The translations under genes and the position numbers were made by a program. The notes beneath the pieces are model-generated. The model searched no databases. It saw nothing but the letters and a program-made list of their open reading frames with translations, and had not been told where the DNA came from. Shown piece after piece: positions 1 through 9,044 of a DNA stretch of 64,000 bases. The stretch covers positions 124,001 through 188,000 of the forward strand of contig NZ_CBYO010000020.1 in assembly GCF_000577245.1 (NCBI RefSeq), in the 5' to 3' direction. Source of the stretch: Paucisalibacillus algeriensis (lineage in GTDB: Bacteria; Bacillota; Bacilli; Bacillales; Amphibacillaceae). Within the stretch, counting starts at the first letter, position 1, and each line of letters starts with the position of its first letter.

Positions 1-1
1 T

Positions 2-799
2 TTTACAGAAATTCTAGATACAGTGCCAGATGTACAAGACAGAAAAAATGCACAGGCCGTAAAAGATTTACAAGGATTTGTTTCCTTCCATAAAGTAACG
101 TTTGGTTATGAAAAAACGCAAGGACCAGTCGTTAAAGCAATGAGTTTTAATATTAATGCTGGTGAAACAGTTGCCTTTGTTGGCCCATCTGGGGCAGGAA
201 AAACAACGATATCATCCTTGATACCACGTTTTTATGATGTAGATAGTGGACAAATTACCATTGATGGCATTGATATTCGAGACATGACGAAACGATCCTT
301 ACGGGAGCATATTGGAATTGTACAGCAGGATGTTTTCCTATTCACTGGTACCCTTCGTGAAAATATCGCCTATGGAAAATTAGATGCCACAGAAGAGGAA
401 ATTCGTGAAGCTGCAAGAAGAGCTCATATGGAAGATTTTATTAATGAATTACCAGATGGCTATGAAACACAAGTTGGAGAACGAGGACTTAAGCTTTCCG
501 GTGGTCAGAAGCAGCGTATTGCGATTGCCAGGATGTTCTTGAAAAATCCACCAATCTTAATTCTAGATGAAGCAACATCAGCGCTTGATACAGAAACGGA
601 AATGATTATTCAACAAGCCTTAAATGAGCTAGCGAAAGACCGGACAACAATCATCATTGCTCACCGACTTGCAACTATTCGTAATGCGGATCGAATTATG
701 GTGGTGACGAAAAAGGGAATTGAAGAAGAAGGAAACCATGAAGAATTACTAAGAAGAAATGGTATCTTTGCAAATCTCCATAAAGTTCAGATGCAATAG
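2..799 (+). CDS. ABC transporter ATP-binding/permease protein, C-terminal part (5' end outside window)
   Basis: This is the nucleotide-binding domain of a fused ABC exporter. The frame is open from the first bases, so the membrane domain lies to the left of the window. Visible motifs are Walker A GPSGAGKTT, Q-loop VQQDVFLF, signature LSGGQKQR, Walker B ILILDEATSALD and the H-loop IIAHRLAT. The protein would couple ATP hydrolysis to export of lipid, drug or peptide across the membrane. The sequence resembles the YwjA/MsbA-like group of Bacillus exporters (inference from general similarity). The substrate cannot be told. A strong terminator follows directly. Confidence 0.93.
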   Translation, partial: FTEILDTVPDVQDRKNAQAVKDLQGFVSFHKVTFGYEKTQGPVVKAMSFNINAGETVAFVGPSGAGKTTISSLIPRFYDVDSGQITIDGIDIRDMTKRSLREHIGIVQQDVFLFTGTLRENIAYGKLDATEEEIREAARRAHMEDFINELPDGYETQVGERGLKLSGGQKQRIAIARMFLKNPPILILDEATSALDTETEMIIQQALNELAKDRTTIIIAHRLATIRNADRIMVVTKKGIEEEGNHEELLRRNGIFANLHKVQMQ

Positions 800-807
800 T
801 TTATAAA

Positions 808-848
808 AAGAAGATTTGACTCTTATGTGGAGCAAATCTTCTTTTTTT
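808..848 (+). terminator. Rho-independent terminator after the ABC exporter
   Basis: An 11-bp perfect stem (808-818 with 833-843) is followed by a run of T. It separates the exporter from the convergent hydrolase gene whose stop codon is at 851, and may serve both directions. Confidence 0.85.
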
Positions 849-850
849 GA

Positions 851-1684
851 TTAGGAATCCATAAATTCAACTATCGTATTTTTAAACGCAATAGGATTCT
901 CCACATAGGGATGATGTCCACTTTCCAATACCTTATAAACAGCATTGGGAAAATGGAAGCTTTCGTGATGTATAGGTCCTATCGCATAATCGTATTTCCC
1001 GGACAATACTAATGCCGGAGCTGCAACGGCAACAGTAAATTCTCTAAAGTCTTGAAAATATTCTTCAGATGAAAAAACATACTGTTGAAAATCAGGTTTA
1101 GTCTGAATATCTGTATCAATCCTATCCATAGTCTCCTTATCTGGTATTGATTGAAATTGCAGCTTGTGAAATAAGTCCTTTTCCAAAAGCAACTGTACTG
1201 TTTCATAAAAAGTACTCAAAAGGTTTGGGATGTCATCACGGGGAATGTCAAAAGAATCTAATCCTAATAACTCTTTGCCTTTCCTAATTTGATACCCAAA
1301 TGATTCTCTCATATCTAATGTCACATTAAATAAAATTATTCCTTTAACCCGTTCTGGAAAATGCTCGGCATAATGAATTGCAAGTATTCCACCGAATGAA
1401 TGTCCCATTACATACCATTGCTCAAAACCATAATGATGTCGAACCTCTTCCAAATCTAGCAACAACCTATCAAGGGAATAATCACCATTAGGAGAAACTT
1501 CGGAACGTCCACACCCTCTTTGATCCAAATAAATCATTTCTAGTTTCTCTGCGAGTAGATTACCTGCAGTATCTTGAAATGATTTGCTCCAGTATCCTGG
1601 TCCACCGTGAAGGTAAATACACGGTATTCCATTCCCCTCTTTTTCTAGGAACAAAGAAACACCATCACTTGTTTGCATGTGCAT
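851..1684 (-). CDS. alpha/beta hydrolase, proline iminopeptidase-like
   Basis: 277-residue cytoplasmic alpha/beta-fold hydrolase. The oxyanion-hole motif HGGPG is at about residues 26-30, DQRGCGRS follows, the nucleophile elbow GHSFGG is near residue 95 with Ser as catalytic nucleophile, and a catalytic His lies in SGHHPY near the C-terminus. HGGPG plus DQRG is typical of the proline iminopeptidase (S33) family, which removes N-terminal proline from peptides, but many members have other small ester or amide substrates. It is 10 bp downstream of a DinB-like gene on the same strand and is probably co-transcribed with it. Confidence 0.85.
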   Translation of the reverse strand: MHMQTSDGVSLFLEKEGNGIPCIYLHGGPGYWSKSFQDTAGNLLAEKLEMIYLDQRGCGRSEVSPNGDYSLDRLLLDLEEVRHHYGFEQWYVMGHSFGGILAIHYAEHFPERVKGIILFNVTLDMRESFGYQIRKGKELLGLDSFDIPRDDIPNLLSTFYETVQLLLEKDLFHKLQFQSIPDKETMDRIDTDIQTKPDFQQYVFSSEEYFQDFREFTVAVAAPALVLSGKYDYAIGPIHHESFHFPNAVYKVLESGHHPYVENPIAFKNTIVEFMDS

Positions 1685-1694
1685 TCTAATCCCC

Positions 1695-2153
1695 CTAAAA
1701 CAATCCTCTAAATATTACATTAGCCGAGACAGGTTTTAGATCCAATTCCCTCGCCCAGATAGATAACTGACCAATATGATGAATTTCATGAGCGATGATA
1801 TGCTGGAGTATTTCTTGTTTCATGAATTCACCATCAATCCAGGATGCTGAAACTAATTTATCAGAGCTAACTTTATCATTTAGAAGAAAATTATTAATTT
1901 CCTTACGATAATGATTTGATAATTCCCGGACCGTTTCTATGTCAGTAAATGTATTAAAGTCAATCTCGATATCCTGTTTCCCTTGAATAGCAGAAATCCA
2001 GCTATATTCCACATCAATAATATGTACTAGTGTGTGAAGTATATTTCCTACGCCCCCTGTGCGGACTTTTAAAAGCTCTTCTGGTGGTATTTGTTCACAC
2101 CAGTCTAACCATTCATCTCGAACTTGCCAATTATACTGAAAAAAATGATACAT
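1695..2153 (-). CDS. DinB family protein (YfiT/DinB metal-binding fold)
   Basis: 152-residue protein of the DinB/YfiT four-helix bundle superfamily. The C-terminal motif HIIAHEIHHIGQLSIW carries the histidines that usually bind a divalent metal with a histidine from the second helix (here HTLVHIID). Members include thiol-dependent transferases and proteins of unknown function. This DinB is unrelated to DNA polymerase IV despite the name. It sits between the methyltransferase and the hydrolase on the minus strand. Confidence 0.8.
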   Translation of the reverse strand: MYHFFQYNWQVRDEWLDWCEQIPPEELLKVRTGGVGNILHTLVHIIDVEYSWISAIQGKQDIEIDFNTFTDIETVRELSNHYRKEINNFLLNDKVSSDKLVSASWIDGEFMKQEILQHIIAHEIHHIGQLSIWARELDLKPVSANVIFRGLF

Positions 2154-2177
2154 GATTCACTCTCCTCACCAGGATGA

Positions 2178-2206
2178 ATCGACATGAACCAACAGGCCAT
2201 GTCGAT
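2178..2206 (-). terminator. hairpin between methyltransferase and DinB-like gene
   Basis: A 9-bp perfect inverted repeat (2178-2186 with 2198-2206, arms ATCGACATG/CATGTCGAT) lies just after the methyltransferase stop. There is no clear T-run on the minus strand, so it may be a weak terminator, a processing site or a stability element. Confidence 0.45.
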
Positions 2207-2228
2207 ATTTCCCGGGAAATGTAAAATC

Positions 2229-2984
2229 CTAGCCTTTCTTTTGTAAAACACAAATCATTTCCAAACTATCACTAGAAATTGGCGACTCATGCCAATCACT
2301 AAACATATGTAATAAGCTAAAACCATTTGCCTCTGCTAGCCGCTGCATTTCTTGCGGGTAAACATATCTTAAACTGATTCCGGTTCTGCTTTCCGATCCA
2401 TCCTGAGCTTTTCGAATGGTGGTGTAATGTTGAATTTGCTTTAGAGCATCGTACTCGCTAATCGTATAAACATCCACTTTTTCCCCAGATGAAGGATCTC
2501 TGTAACTTCTCCAGAACTCCTCTATAGCTGGCTGAAGAAGTTCTTCTTTATTCGGAAATCTGGTTCCAAAAATAAAAATCCCATTGTCCTCTAAATGATG
2601 ATGTACGGCACTTAATAGTTGATCTTGTTCCATATTGGTTAGAAAATGTTGAAAGGAGTTGCCCACCATATAGATCATTTTACTCGTTACATCGAGTCTT
2701 AACGCTGTACAATCCTGTTCTACCCATTTTACTGGTAGGTTACTAGATTTCTTCTTTGCTTGCTCTAACATCCCTGTGTGGATATCGACGCCAATCATGA
2801 GATGACCTTTTTCGGCTAGCGGTAATGTAGCCCTACCAGTTCCACAGGCAAGATCAACAATCACTCCATCTACTTGCTCTGCCCACTTTAATAGAAAAGA
2901 AACATCAGCGGAATATCCGTTATTTTCGAAATCATAGAGCTCTGGATTGTCGTATTCTTCTAAGTTTGTTCTCATAGTCATCAT
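2229..2984 (-). CDS. class I SAM-dependent methyltransferase
   Basis: 251-residue methyltransferase with a Rossmann SAM-binding core: motif I VDLACGTGRATLPLA around residues 43-57, motif II acidic residue in GVDIH, and motif IV in the MVGNSFQHF region. The acceptor substrate is unknown. Its ATG overlaps the TAA stop of the upstream kinase gene (TAATG), so the two are translationally coupled and probably act on the same or related small molecules. Both resemble accessory resistance or detoxification genes, but nothing in the sequence proves this. Confidence 0.85.
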   Translation of the reverse strand: MMTMRTNLEEYDNPELYDFENNGYSADVSFLLKWAEQVDGVIVDLACGTGRATLPLAEKGHLMIGVDIHTGMLEQAKKKSSNLPVKWVEQDCTALRLDVTSKMIYMVGNSFQHFLTNMEQDQLLSAVHHHLEDNGIFIFGTRFPNKEELLQPAIEEFWRSYRDPSSGEKVDVYTISEYDALKQIQHYTTIRKAQDGSESRTGISLRYVYPQEMQRLAEANGFSLLHMFSDWHESPISSDSLEMICVLQKKG

Positions 2985-3973
2985 TAAATTCCCCCCAACA
3001 TGTCATCAAGCTCTAATAAATGATTCGATAGCCAAATCATTTCCTGTACAAATCGTTTTGGTGGTCCCTTTCGTTTATCCATTATCGCGTCAAGCCACCA
3101 TTCACTTTCTAAAAACCATAATAAGGTTAAAGCATTCGTTAAGAAGCGACTTCCTGTCTCTTGATATGACTGATACCCTTTTAGAAAAGCTTTAGCGGGA
3201 GGAATCTGTAATCCATCGTCATCCAATGCGCCAGAAATAACAGCTCTACCGACGTCTAATGACAAATAATCAAACTTCATCCTGTCAAAATCAAGAATCG
3301 CAGAAATCCGGTCACCATCAAATAGTATGTTGTCTACCCATAAATCCCGATGTGCCCAACCTATGCGGTTAACATTTAATCTATTAACATCAACAATCTC
3401 CATCAGTTCAAGCTGTTTCTCTATCACTGGAAGGAGGTCATATTTATTAGCTTGATAGATTTCTTTATGTACGATTTTCCAATAGGCAATTCGTTCTTTT
3501 CGGTTTGGTAGAATAAATTCTGGTTTATCCTTCATTGGTAAACTACCATCATTTAGTAGAGCATGCATTCTTCCCGTATGAACCCCAAGTTGATACATTT
3601 GCTCCTCTGATAACCTTCCAGGTTTGAGGGTTTCCCCAGGCATATATTCCATGACAATAAACTGTTCACCACCAGGTGATTGGAAGAAACATTCTCTAAG
3701 GTCCATTAGAATGTTAGGACATGGAAAACCAAGGTGATGTAGCCGGTTTTGCTGATCAAATACAAGTTTCAGTTCTTCAATAGAATACTTTTTTAATCGC
3801 TCTTTATTGTATTGTTTGACAAGGTATATTCCTAAATCTGTTTCTATCTTCCACTTTAAATTAAGCCACCCACGTTTGATTGGTTCAATATGGTAGATTT
3901 CGAAGCAAAACCGAGAAGATATTTCCTGAAGAATATCCTCAAGAATAGGTTCTTTGTTTATAGCAGTTCTCAT
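2984..3973 (-). CDS. phosphotransferase of the APH (aminoglycoside/choline/homoserine kinase) superfamily
   Basis: 329-residue kinase-fold protein. The catalytic loop HRDLWVDN lies near residue 208 and the metal-binding DFD (ILDFDRMKFD) about 20 residues later, in the order expected for APH-type small-molecule kinases. The N-terminal lobe has LVKQYNKER with the likely ATP-binding Lys. It lacks features that would specify an aminoglycoside, so the substrate is open. It is first of a two-gene unit with the methyltransferase, overlapping it by one base. Confidence 0.8.
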   Translation of the reverse strand: MRTAINKEPILEDILQEISSRFCFEIYHIEPIKRGWLNLKWKIETDLGIYLVKQYNKERLKKYSIEELKLVFDQQNRLHHLGFPCPNILMDLRECFFQSPGGEQFIVMEYMPGETLKPGRLSEEQMYQLGVHTGRMHALLNDGSLPMKDKPEFILPNRKERIAYWKIVHKEIYQANKYDLLPVIEKQLELMEIVDVNRLNVNRIGWAHRDLWVDNILFDGDRISAILDFDRMKFDYLSLDVGRAVISGALDDDGLQIPPAKAFLKGYQSYQETGSRFLTNALTLLWFLESEWWLDAIMDKRKGPPKRFVQEMIWLSNHLLELDDMLGGI

Positions 3974-4234
3974 GGTAACACCACTTTCAGAATTATCCTA
4001 TATTAAGAATAACCTAGATGAATCAGAAGTACAAGAATGTATGTTCTAGGCAGTTAGGATTTCTAAACTATATATAAAGTTAATCGCTATATTGTGATAC
4101 ATTAATTATAGATGATTTAAAAAATTCATCCCTTCTAAAAGGGAAACTTTTATTAAATCCTACCAGCTTAATCAACATACTATTATAGACAGGTTACTAA
4201 ATTTAAAATATAAAAGAACAGGGAGGAATTGAAC

Positions 4235-4555
4235 ATGATAGGTTGGCTTAATCTTGGTAGTCTCGTGCTTGGACTAGTTGCTTGGATACTTCCAGTTGTT
4301 AATCTCATACGAAATACAAAACAGATTAATAATAACTGGTTGGCATTTTCTTTTATTATAAGCTTAAGTGCTTGTTCAATTTCATTGTTTTTCCAGGTTT
4401 ATACCAGCAATCTACGAGTAAAGGATGAGGATTGGTCGGCACTTATGGATGTTATGGGAACGAAGGTATCTGTAGCGGCGGTTCTTCTTATCGTTACTAT
4501 TGTTCTAAATGGAATAACTCTTCTTGTTTATCGTAATAAAACATTAAAAAGGTGA
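4235..4555 (+). CDS. small integral membrane protein, unknown function
   Basis: 106 residues from the ATG at 4235, chosen because GGGAGG at 4221-4226 is correctly spaced; an in-frame TTG six bases upstream overlaps that ribosome binding site. There are three hydrophobic segments (about residues 5-23, 35-53 and 77-97), separated by short basic or acidic loops. I do not recognise the family with certainty; similar small Bacillaceae membrane proteins exist without known roles. It is 10 bp upstream of the GrpB-family gene and likely in one operon with it. Confidence 0.75.
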   Translation: MIGWLNLGSLVLGLVAWILPVVNLIRNTKQINNNWLAFSFIISLSACSISLFFQVYTSNLRVKDEDWSALMDVMGTKVSVAAVLLIVTIVLNGITLLVYRNKTLKR

Positions 4556-4564
4556 GGTGTCTAT

Positions 4565-5092
4565 ATGAGGTTAGGATTAAAACGAGATGAGGTAAGGTTA
4601 GAAACATTTACCGATGAGTGGCAGAAGAACTTTCTCAGTATTAAACAGGATATACTTACATCAATTCCTCTTCAAGAAAATCGGATCGAACATATTGGTA
4701 GCAATGCGATTAAAGGGATTGTTGCCAAACCAATCTTGGATTTAGTTGTCGGAGTTGATGATCTAGAAGAAGTTGATCAGGCCATCTTTCAGGGGTTAAA
4801 GGAAGCTGGCTTTTTAAGGCTTCAGGTGGAACGTCCTGATGAAATAGTCCTTGCTAAATTTACCGATGAAACGTACGAGGAGAAAACACATTATATCCAT
4901 TTAGTAGAATATAATGGTGACCTCTGGAAAGATTTAATCTTTTTTAGAGATTACTTAAATTCAAACGATATAGCAAGGGAACAATACGAAGATCTCAAAA
5001 TGAAATTTTTAGAGGATAATAGTGGTGGGATCAAAGAATACACAGACTATAAGGAGCAATTTGTACAAAGAATCTATGAGAAGAGAATATAG
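4565..5092 (+). CDS. GrpB family protein (UPF0157, nucleotidyltransferase-like fold)
   Basis: 175 residues with GrpB/UPF0157 features: IEHIGSNAIKGIVAKPILDLVVGV, in which G-S and D-x-D/V-type residues recall the nucleotidyltransferase active site, and a C-terminal half with VRDYL-like FFRDYLNSN. The related domain also occurs fused to dephospho-CoA kinase in some bacteria. The biochemical role of stand-alone members is not established. The ribosome binding site GTGAGGTG precedes the ATG. Confidence 0.85.
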   Translation: MRLGLKRDEVRLETFTDEWQKNFLSIKQDILTSIPLQENRIEHIGSNAIKGIVAKPILDLVVGVDDLEEVDQAIFQGLKEAGFLRLQVERPDEIVLAKFTDETYEEKTHYIHLVEYNGDLWKDLIFFRDYLNSNDIAREQYEDLKMKFLEDNSGGIKEYTDYKEQFVQRIYEKRI

Positions 5093-5129
5093 ACTTATTC
5101 AGCTATGGGTGTAAAAGTTAGACAAGTTG

Positions 5130-5324
5130 ATGAAAAAAATAAACGGTTCCGTAGTAAGTGCAAAATTGGAAATGATATTATATATAGCAAGTGAATTAGC
5201 ATTAGTGATAGTCATTGTTGAAAATGCTATACCAATAAGCCTGTTATATATAATGTTAAACCGATTATTAGGGCCAGAGCAAGTACGGATTCCAATAGAT
5301 CTTTTAAATTTCAGAAGTCGCTAG
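5130..5324 (+). CDS. possible short hydrophobic ORF, uncertain
   Basis: A 64-codon frame from ATG 5130 with one hydrophobic stretch (about residues 14-40). The ribosome binding site is poor and I recognise no family. It follows the GrpB gene by 37 bp. It could be a fragment of a decayed gene or non-coding. Low confidence. Confidence 0.25.
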   Translation: MKKINGSVVSAKLEMILYIASELALVIVIVENAIPISLLYIMLNRLLGPEQVRIPIDLLNFRSR

Positions 5325-5376
5325 GGAAAATTCCCTTAAGCGTTTATGCTCATATGAATTTTATTGTTGTTTTTAA

Positions 5377-5559
5377 CTAGTGCACCCTTTGGTTGAAAAA
5401 TATATTATTGTTTTTCCTTATTTCTTTTAACAATTCGATTATTAATTCATTTTGTTTGTTTCCCTTTTTTAGGTTTGCTCCTATCGCTAAAAGAGTATAT
5501 ATTATCACAATATAACCAATAAAAAATATAAATAAAACCCCCCTTCTCTTATTGAACAA
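5377..5559 (-). CDS. possible small single-pass membrane protein
   Basis: A 60-codon frame from a TTG start. The product would have basic residues KRR, one strong transmembrane segment (about residues 8-28), then a charged amphipathic tail (ELIIELLKEIRKN) that could be coiled coil. This layout is typical of real small Bacillus membrane proteins, but the ribosome binding site is weak and the start is uncertain. Confidence 0.4.
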   Translation of the reverse strand: MFNKRRGVLFIFFIGYIVIIYTLLAIGANLKKGNKQNELIIELLKEIRKNNNIFFNQRVH

Positions 5560-5727
5560 AACTGCTTCGATAGCTTAATAACTTCTAACATATATTCCAA
5601 AATTAATATTAGTGTAATGTTTAAATGAATAAGACAATCCTACTTTTGAGTACCCATTTTAAATAAAGCCCCATTAATAAATATTTTGTTCGCTAAACGG
5701 ACAATATAAAATAAAGGTGGAGATGTA

Positions 5728-5886
5728 ATGCAACGAAAATATTTAGCAAGTATTATAATTCTTGTTATATTATTTATTTTTCTAAATAGAAAATCAACCA
5801 GATATATATATTGGTCAAATCTTATTACTAAAAATACACTCTTATTCATTAGAAATAGTATCACCCGATTACTGAAACATACATAA
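5728..5886 (+). CDS. small membrane ORF with strong ribosome binding site
   Basis: A 52-residue frame preceded by AAAGGTGGAG at ideal spacing to ATG 5728. Residues 7-19 are strongly hydrophobic (LASIIILVILFIFL), followed by a basic, Thr/Asn-rich tail ending KHT. No family is recognised. The signal for reality is the ribosome binding site plus a membrane-type N-terminus. A longer frame on the opposite strand over the same bases has no comparable initiation site. Confidence 0.45.
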   Translation: MQRKYLASIIILVILFIFLNRKSTRYIYWSNLITKNTLLFIRNSITRLLKHT

Positions 5887-5952
5887 CACTAAACTAAAAA
5901 ATTAATCCGTTTATGAAGTAATTCAAAATAGCATGGAGGGATAGGTTCTAAT

Positions 5953-6966
5953 ATGAATGTGAAAACAAAAAATTCAAATCTAACACCACCTGAAATGGGA
6001 AAACTTTGGGCAACATATGTTGGAAATACCATGGGTAGATGTACACTTAGTTACTATTTGAAAAATGTAGAGGATGAAGATATTAAAAACATCTTGGAAC
6101 AATCCTTGAGTTTATGTGAAGAAATTATCCATGATATCAAACAGATTTTTATACAAGATAACTTTCCTATCCCTATTGGATTTACAGACGACGATGTGAA
6201 CTTGGAAGCACCTCGGCTTTTCCAAGATGAGTTTTATCTTCATTATCTGCAATATTTAGGGAAAGCAGGAATGAGTATTTATAGTGTTGCCATACCTTTG
6301 GTGACAAGGAAAGATATAAGGAACTTTTTTATGAAAACTCTTAATCAAACTTCCAAAATGATATCAGATGTAAATGATGTGCTAATTTCAAAAGGGAAGT
6401 TGATGAATACACCTCAGATGCCAATTCCTAAAGAAGTTGACTTTGTTCATAATCAAAACTATTTAAATAACTTTTTTGGAAAAGGTAGACCTCTCCATGG
6501 GTTGGAAGTAGCTCATCTAAATGGATGTATTAGCAACGATGTTACAAGTAAAGCACTAATTCTTGGTTTTATTCAGGGGGTAAAACACGAAAAGGTTAAA
6601 AAGTATTTAGAACGAGGAATCAATATTAATCAAAAGCATATTGAATTCCTTTCCAAAAAATTAAATATTAGCAATGTACCTTCGCCAACACTTCTAGACC
6701 ATTTAGTTACAACTTCTAATACGCCGCCATTCTCAGATAAACTAATGGTTTATCACAAAATCGATATGTTCTCGATGAAAGTAAGAGAATATGCGAATGG
6801 TGCATCACTTAATGGTAGAAAAGATGTTGGGCTGCTATTTGCAAAATGTCAAATGGAGGTATCGTTGTTCGCGGAAGATGGTATAAATATTCTAATTGAC
6901 CATGGCTGGATGGAAGAAATACCGTTAGTCATTGACCGAGTTAATTTATCTTTAAATGATAACTAA
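5953..6966 (+). CDS. DUF3231 family protein
   Basis: 337 residues made of two similar halves (about 1-165 and 175-337). Each is a helical, ferritin-like bundle with recurring LxxxYLK/YLxRGI and FxxDxH-type patterns, as in the DUF3231 family of Bacillaceae, where tandem domains are common. Function is unknown; membership in a spore or stress context is suggested only by its taxonomic range. It is a single-gene unit: GGAGGG upstream and a strong terminator after. Confidence 0.8.
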   Translation: MNVKTKNSNLTPPEMGKLWATYVGNTMGRCTLSYYLKNVEDEDIKNILEQSLSLCEEIIHDIKQIFIQDNFPIPIGFTDDDVNLEAPRLFQDEFYLHYLQYLGKAGMSIYSVAIPLVTRKDIRNFFMKTLNQTSKMISDVNDVLISKGKLMNTPQMPIPKEVDFVHNQNYLNNFFGKGRPLHGLEVAHLNGCISNDVTSKALILGFIQGVKHEKVKKYLERGININQKHIEFLSKKLNISNVPSPTLLDHLVTTSNTPPFSDKLMVYHKIDMFSMKVREYANGASLNGRKDVGLLFAKCQMEVSLFAEDGINILIDHGWMEEIPLVIDRVNLSLNDN

Positions 6967-7002
6967 TAGATATCAACTCACCAAAATATAACCACAAACG
7001 CA

Positions 7003-7032
7003 GAAAAAGACCTCTCAATGGTCTTTTTCCTT
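7003..7032 (+). terminator. terminator after DUF3231 gene
   Basis: Perfect 10-bp stem (GAAAAAGACC at 7003-7012 with its complement at 7020-7029). The stem itself ends in a T-rich arm, giving a classic rho-independent terminator. Confidence 0.85.
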
Positions 7033-7271
7033 TTAGGCTTCTTTTATTTCCTGCTCCTAAACTTCAAAAATTAACTCCTCAATACTAACATAATATAAAT
7101 TTACTATTAAACAGAAAAAGATGATCTAGTTGGATGCCCCCTTATGTAACAATTTACCGTCTGGATTACCCTCTACCCTTATTATAACATGTATAATTAT
7201 AAATCTTCAGTCTTTTGTTATAGGTTATTTTCAATTATGCTATAAAGAACTAAAAGATGAGGAGGAATACA

Positions 7272-8321
7272 ATGCAAAGACATCTTGTTAATTCCCTATC
7301 TAAGTTTAATCATGACCTACAACAAGAAGTCATCATTCGGATGCTTGAATTAATAAACGAATCCTATGTGTTTCCTGACGTTGCAAAGAAAGTAGAACAA
7401 AGGGTTCTAAAAAAGCTACACAATCAAGAATATGCAGATTTACTTGATCCAACCCAGTTCAGTCAGCAAATTACTAAAGACTTACAAGAAGTAAGTAAGG
7501 ATAAACACCTTGGATTAAAGTATTTTGAAATGCCAAAAGGACAAAGTGAAGTAGAGAAGAAGAAAGAAACAGAAAACAGAAAGAGACTATTAAGCTTACA
7601 TAATTACGGATTTGAAAAGGTTGAACGTTTACCTGGAAATATCGGCTATCACAAAACATTAAAATTCTTTGAAACAAATATTGCAGGTAATGTGGCTATC
7701 GCATCACTTAATTATTTGGCAAATACTAGTGCAGTTATCTTTGACCTACGTGATAATACTGGTGGTTCGGCAGATATGGTTGCACTAATTGCTAGTTATC
7801 TATTCAAAGGTAGAGTACATCTGAATAATTTTCATTGGCGAAAAGACAACCGTTTGGAGCAAGTATGGACAAATTCATATATTCAAGGAACCTCGCTTCA
7901 AGATAAGGAGGTATTTATTCTAACAAGTAAACGAACATTCTCAGGTGCCGAAGATTTTGCGTACTCTCTTAAAGTGCTTAAGCGAGCAACAATAGTTGGT
8001 GAAAGAACAAGTGGAGGTGCCCATCCTGGTGGATTTCAGAGAATTAATGATCACTTTTCCATAAATATACCCATTGGAAGAGCAGTGAATCCTATTACGA
8101 ACGACAACTGGGAAGGTACTGGTGTAACGCCCCATGTGGAAGTTCCAGAAGAACACTCATTACATGTAGCGCAATATATGATATTAACTAACTTAATAAA
8201 GCGGAGCCCGGATAGAGATATAATGGGAGATAGATGGATACAACTCAAAGATGATCTTGAGAGAATACTTATCTCAGCAGATATAAATATTGAATGTATT
8301 ATAAAACAGAAAAACATGTAG
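7272..8321 (+). CDS. S41 family peptidase (C-terminal-processing/IRBP-like)
   Basis: 349 residues from ATG 7272, selected because GAGGAGG at 7259-7265 precedes it; the in-frame ATG at 7257 overlaps that site. The tail-specific protease core is visible: FDLRDNTGGSADM near residue 156, then TSKRTFSGAEDFAYSLK near residue 218 with the probable nucleophile Ser in TFSGAE, then GERTSGGAHPG. The order and the TFSGAE/GGAHPG signatures match the S41B, interphotoreceptor retinoid-binding protein-like branch. There is no signal peptide, so it is probably cytoplasmic, and no PDZ domain. The substrate is unknown. Confidence 0.85.
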   Translation: MQRHLVNSLSKFNHDLQQEVIIRMLELINESYVFPDVAKKVEQRVLKKLHNQEYADLLDPTQFSQQITKDLQEVSKDKHLGLKYFEMPKGQSEVEKKKETENRKRLLSLHNYGFEKVERLPGNIGYHKTLKFFETNIAGNVAIASLNYLANTSAVIFDLRDNTGGSADMVALIASYLFKGRVHLNNFHWRKDNRLEQVWTNSYIQGTSLQDKEVFILTSKRTFSGAEDFAYSLKVLKRATIVGERTSGGAHPGGFQRINDHFSINIPIGRAVNPITNDNWEGTGVTPHVEVPEEHSLHVAQYMILTNLIKRSPDRDIMGDRWIQLKDDLERILISADINIECIIKQKNM

Positions 8322-8392
8322 CCACCTGAAATAAGTTCGAATGCACCTACGAGATTTCTCTTTATTAAAGGTAGAGATTAGTGAAATGCCCG

Positions 8393-8422
8393 AAGACCGA
8401 CTAGATGAAGTCGGTCTTTTTC
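8393..8422 (+). terminator. terminator between S41 peptidase and GNAT gene
   Basis: 10-bp perfect stem (8393-8402 with 8409-8418) followed by TTTTTC. It sits between convergent genes. Confidence 0.85.
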
Positions 8423-8453
8423 TTGATTATATTCTATCTTCATATAAAAAGTT

Positions 8454-8975
8454 CTAACTAGACAGGATTAATTGATATTGTATTAGTTGGGTTTCCACCC
8501 CTTTGTACTTTTCAAATCCGATTCTTGAAATTTCCTGAAATCCTAGTTTTTCTAGCATCCCCTTAGACCTTAAATTAGTCACATGTGTTTCAGCATTAAC
8601 AATAGATATTTTATACTTCATGGCAACATAATCTAAAAATTGGTTAGCTGCATGAAAGCCAAGTCCCCTCCCCCATAACGTACTTTCACCTATTGCAACC
8701 CCAAATTCAGCTGTATTACCCTTTATATTGGCTAAGTCAGCATAACCAATTAATCTATTACGCCACTCAATGCCTAAACGTATGAAGTCTGATGTATTAT
8801 GGTTAACACAACGTTGCCACCAATCGTATAATTCATCAGAATTTCTATTTAACTCCCAGTCATTTGCTATGCAAAATGCATCATTTTTACTCCAATTCAA
8901 CACTTCTTCAAAATCATCAATCGATAAAGGTCTAATAATAACTGCATTAGAATCCAAAAATATCATTCCCCTCAT
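8454..8975 (-). CDS. GNAT family N-acetyltransferase
   Basis: 173-residue acetyl-CoA-dependent transferase. The acetyl-CoA pyrophosphate-binding motif is represented by ESTLWGRGLGFHAANQFL, and the following NAETHVTNLRSKGMLEKLGF is the usual RimJ/L-type C-terminal signature. The acceptor is unknown. The start is uncertain: the ATG at 8975, an ATG at 8966 and a TTG at 8960 are all close to GAGGGG. Confidence 0.85.
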   Translation of the reverse strand: MRGMIFLDSNAVIIRPLSIDDFEEVLNWSKNDAFCIANDWELNRNSDELYDWWQRCVNHNTSDFIRLGIEWRNRLIGYADLANIKGNTAEFGVAIGESTLWGRGLGFHAANQFLDYVAMKYKISIVNAETHVTNLRSKGMLEKLGFQEISRIGFEKYKGVETQLIQYQLILSS

Positions 8976-9044
8976 AAAAGGCTAGGACAAAAGTATTAAA
9001 GTCTAAAGAAAAACCGAACTATAGGGATTGGCGCATCAGACCCA

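Noticed and set aside
5640-5864. 74-codon minus-strand frame
   Set aside because: The plus strand over the same bases has a small ORF with a strong ribosome binding site; the minus frame lacks one.
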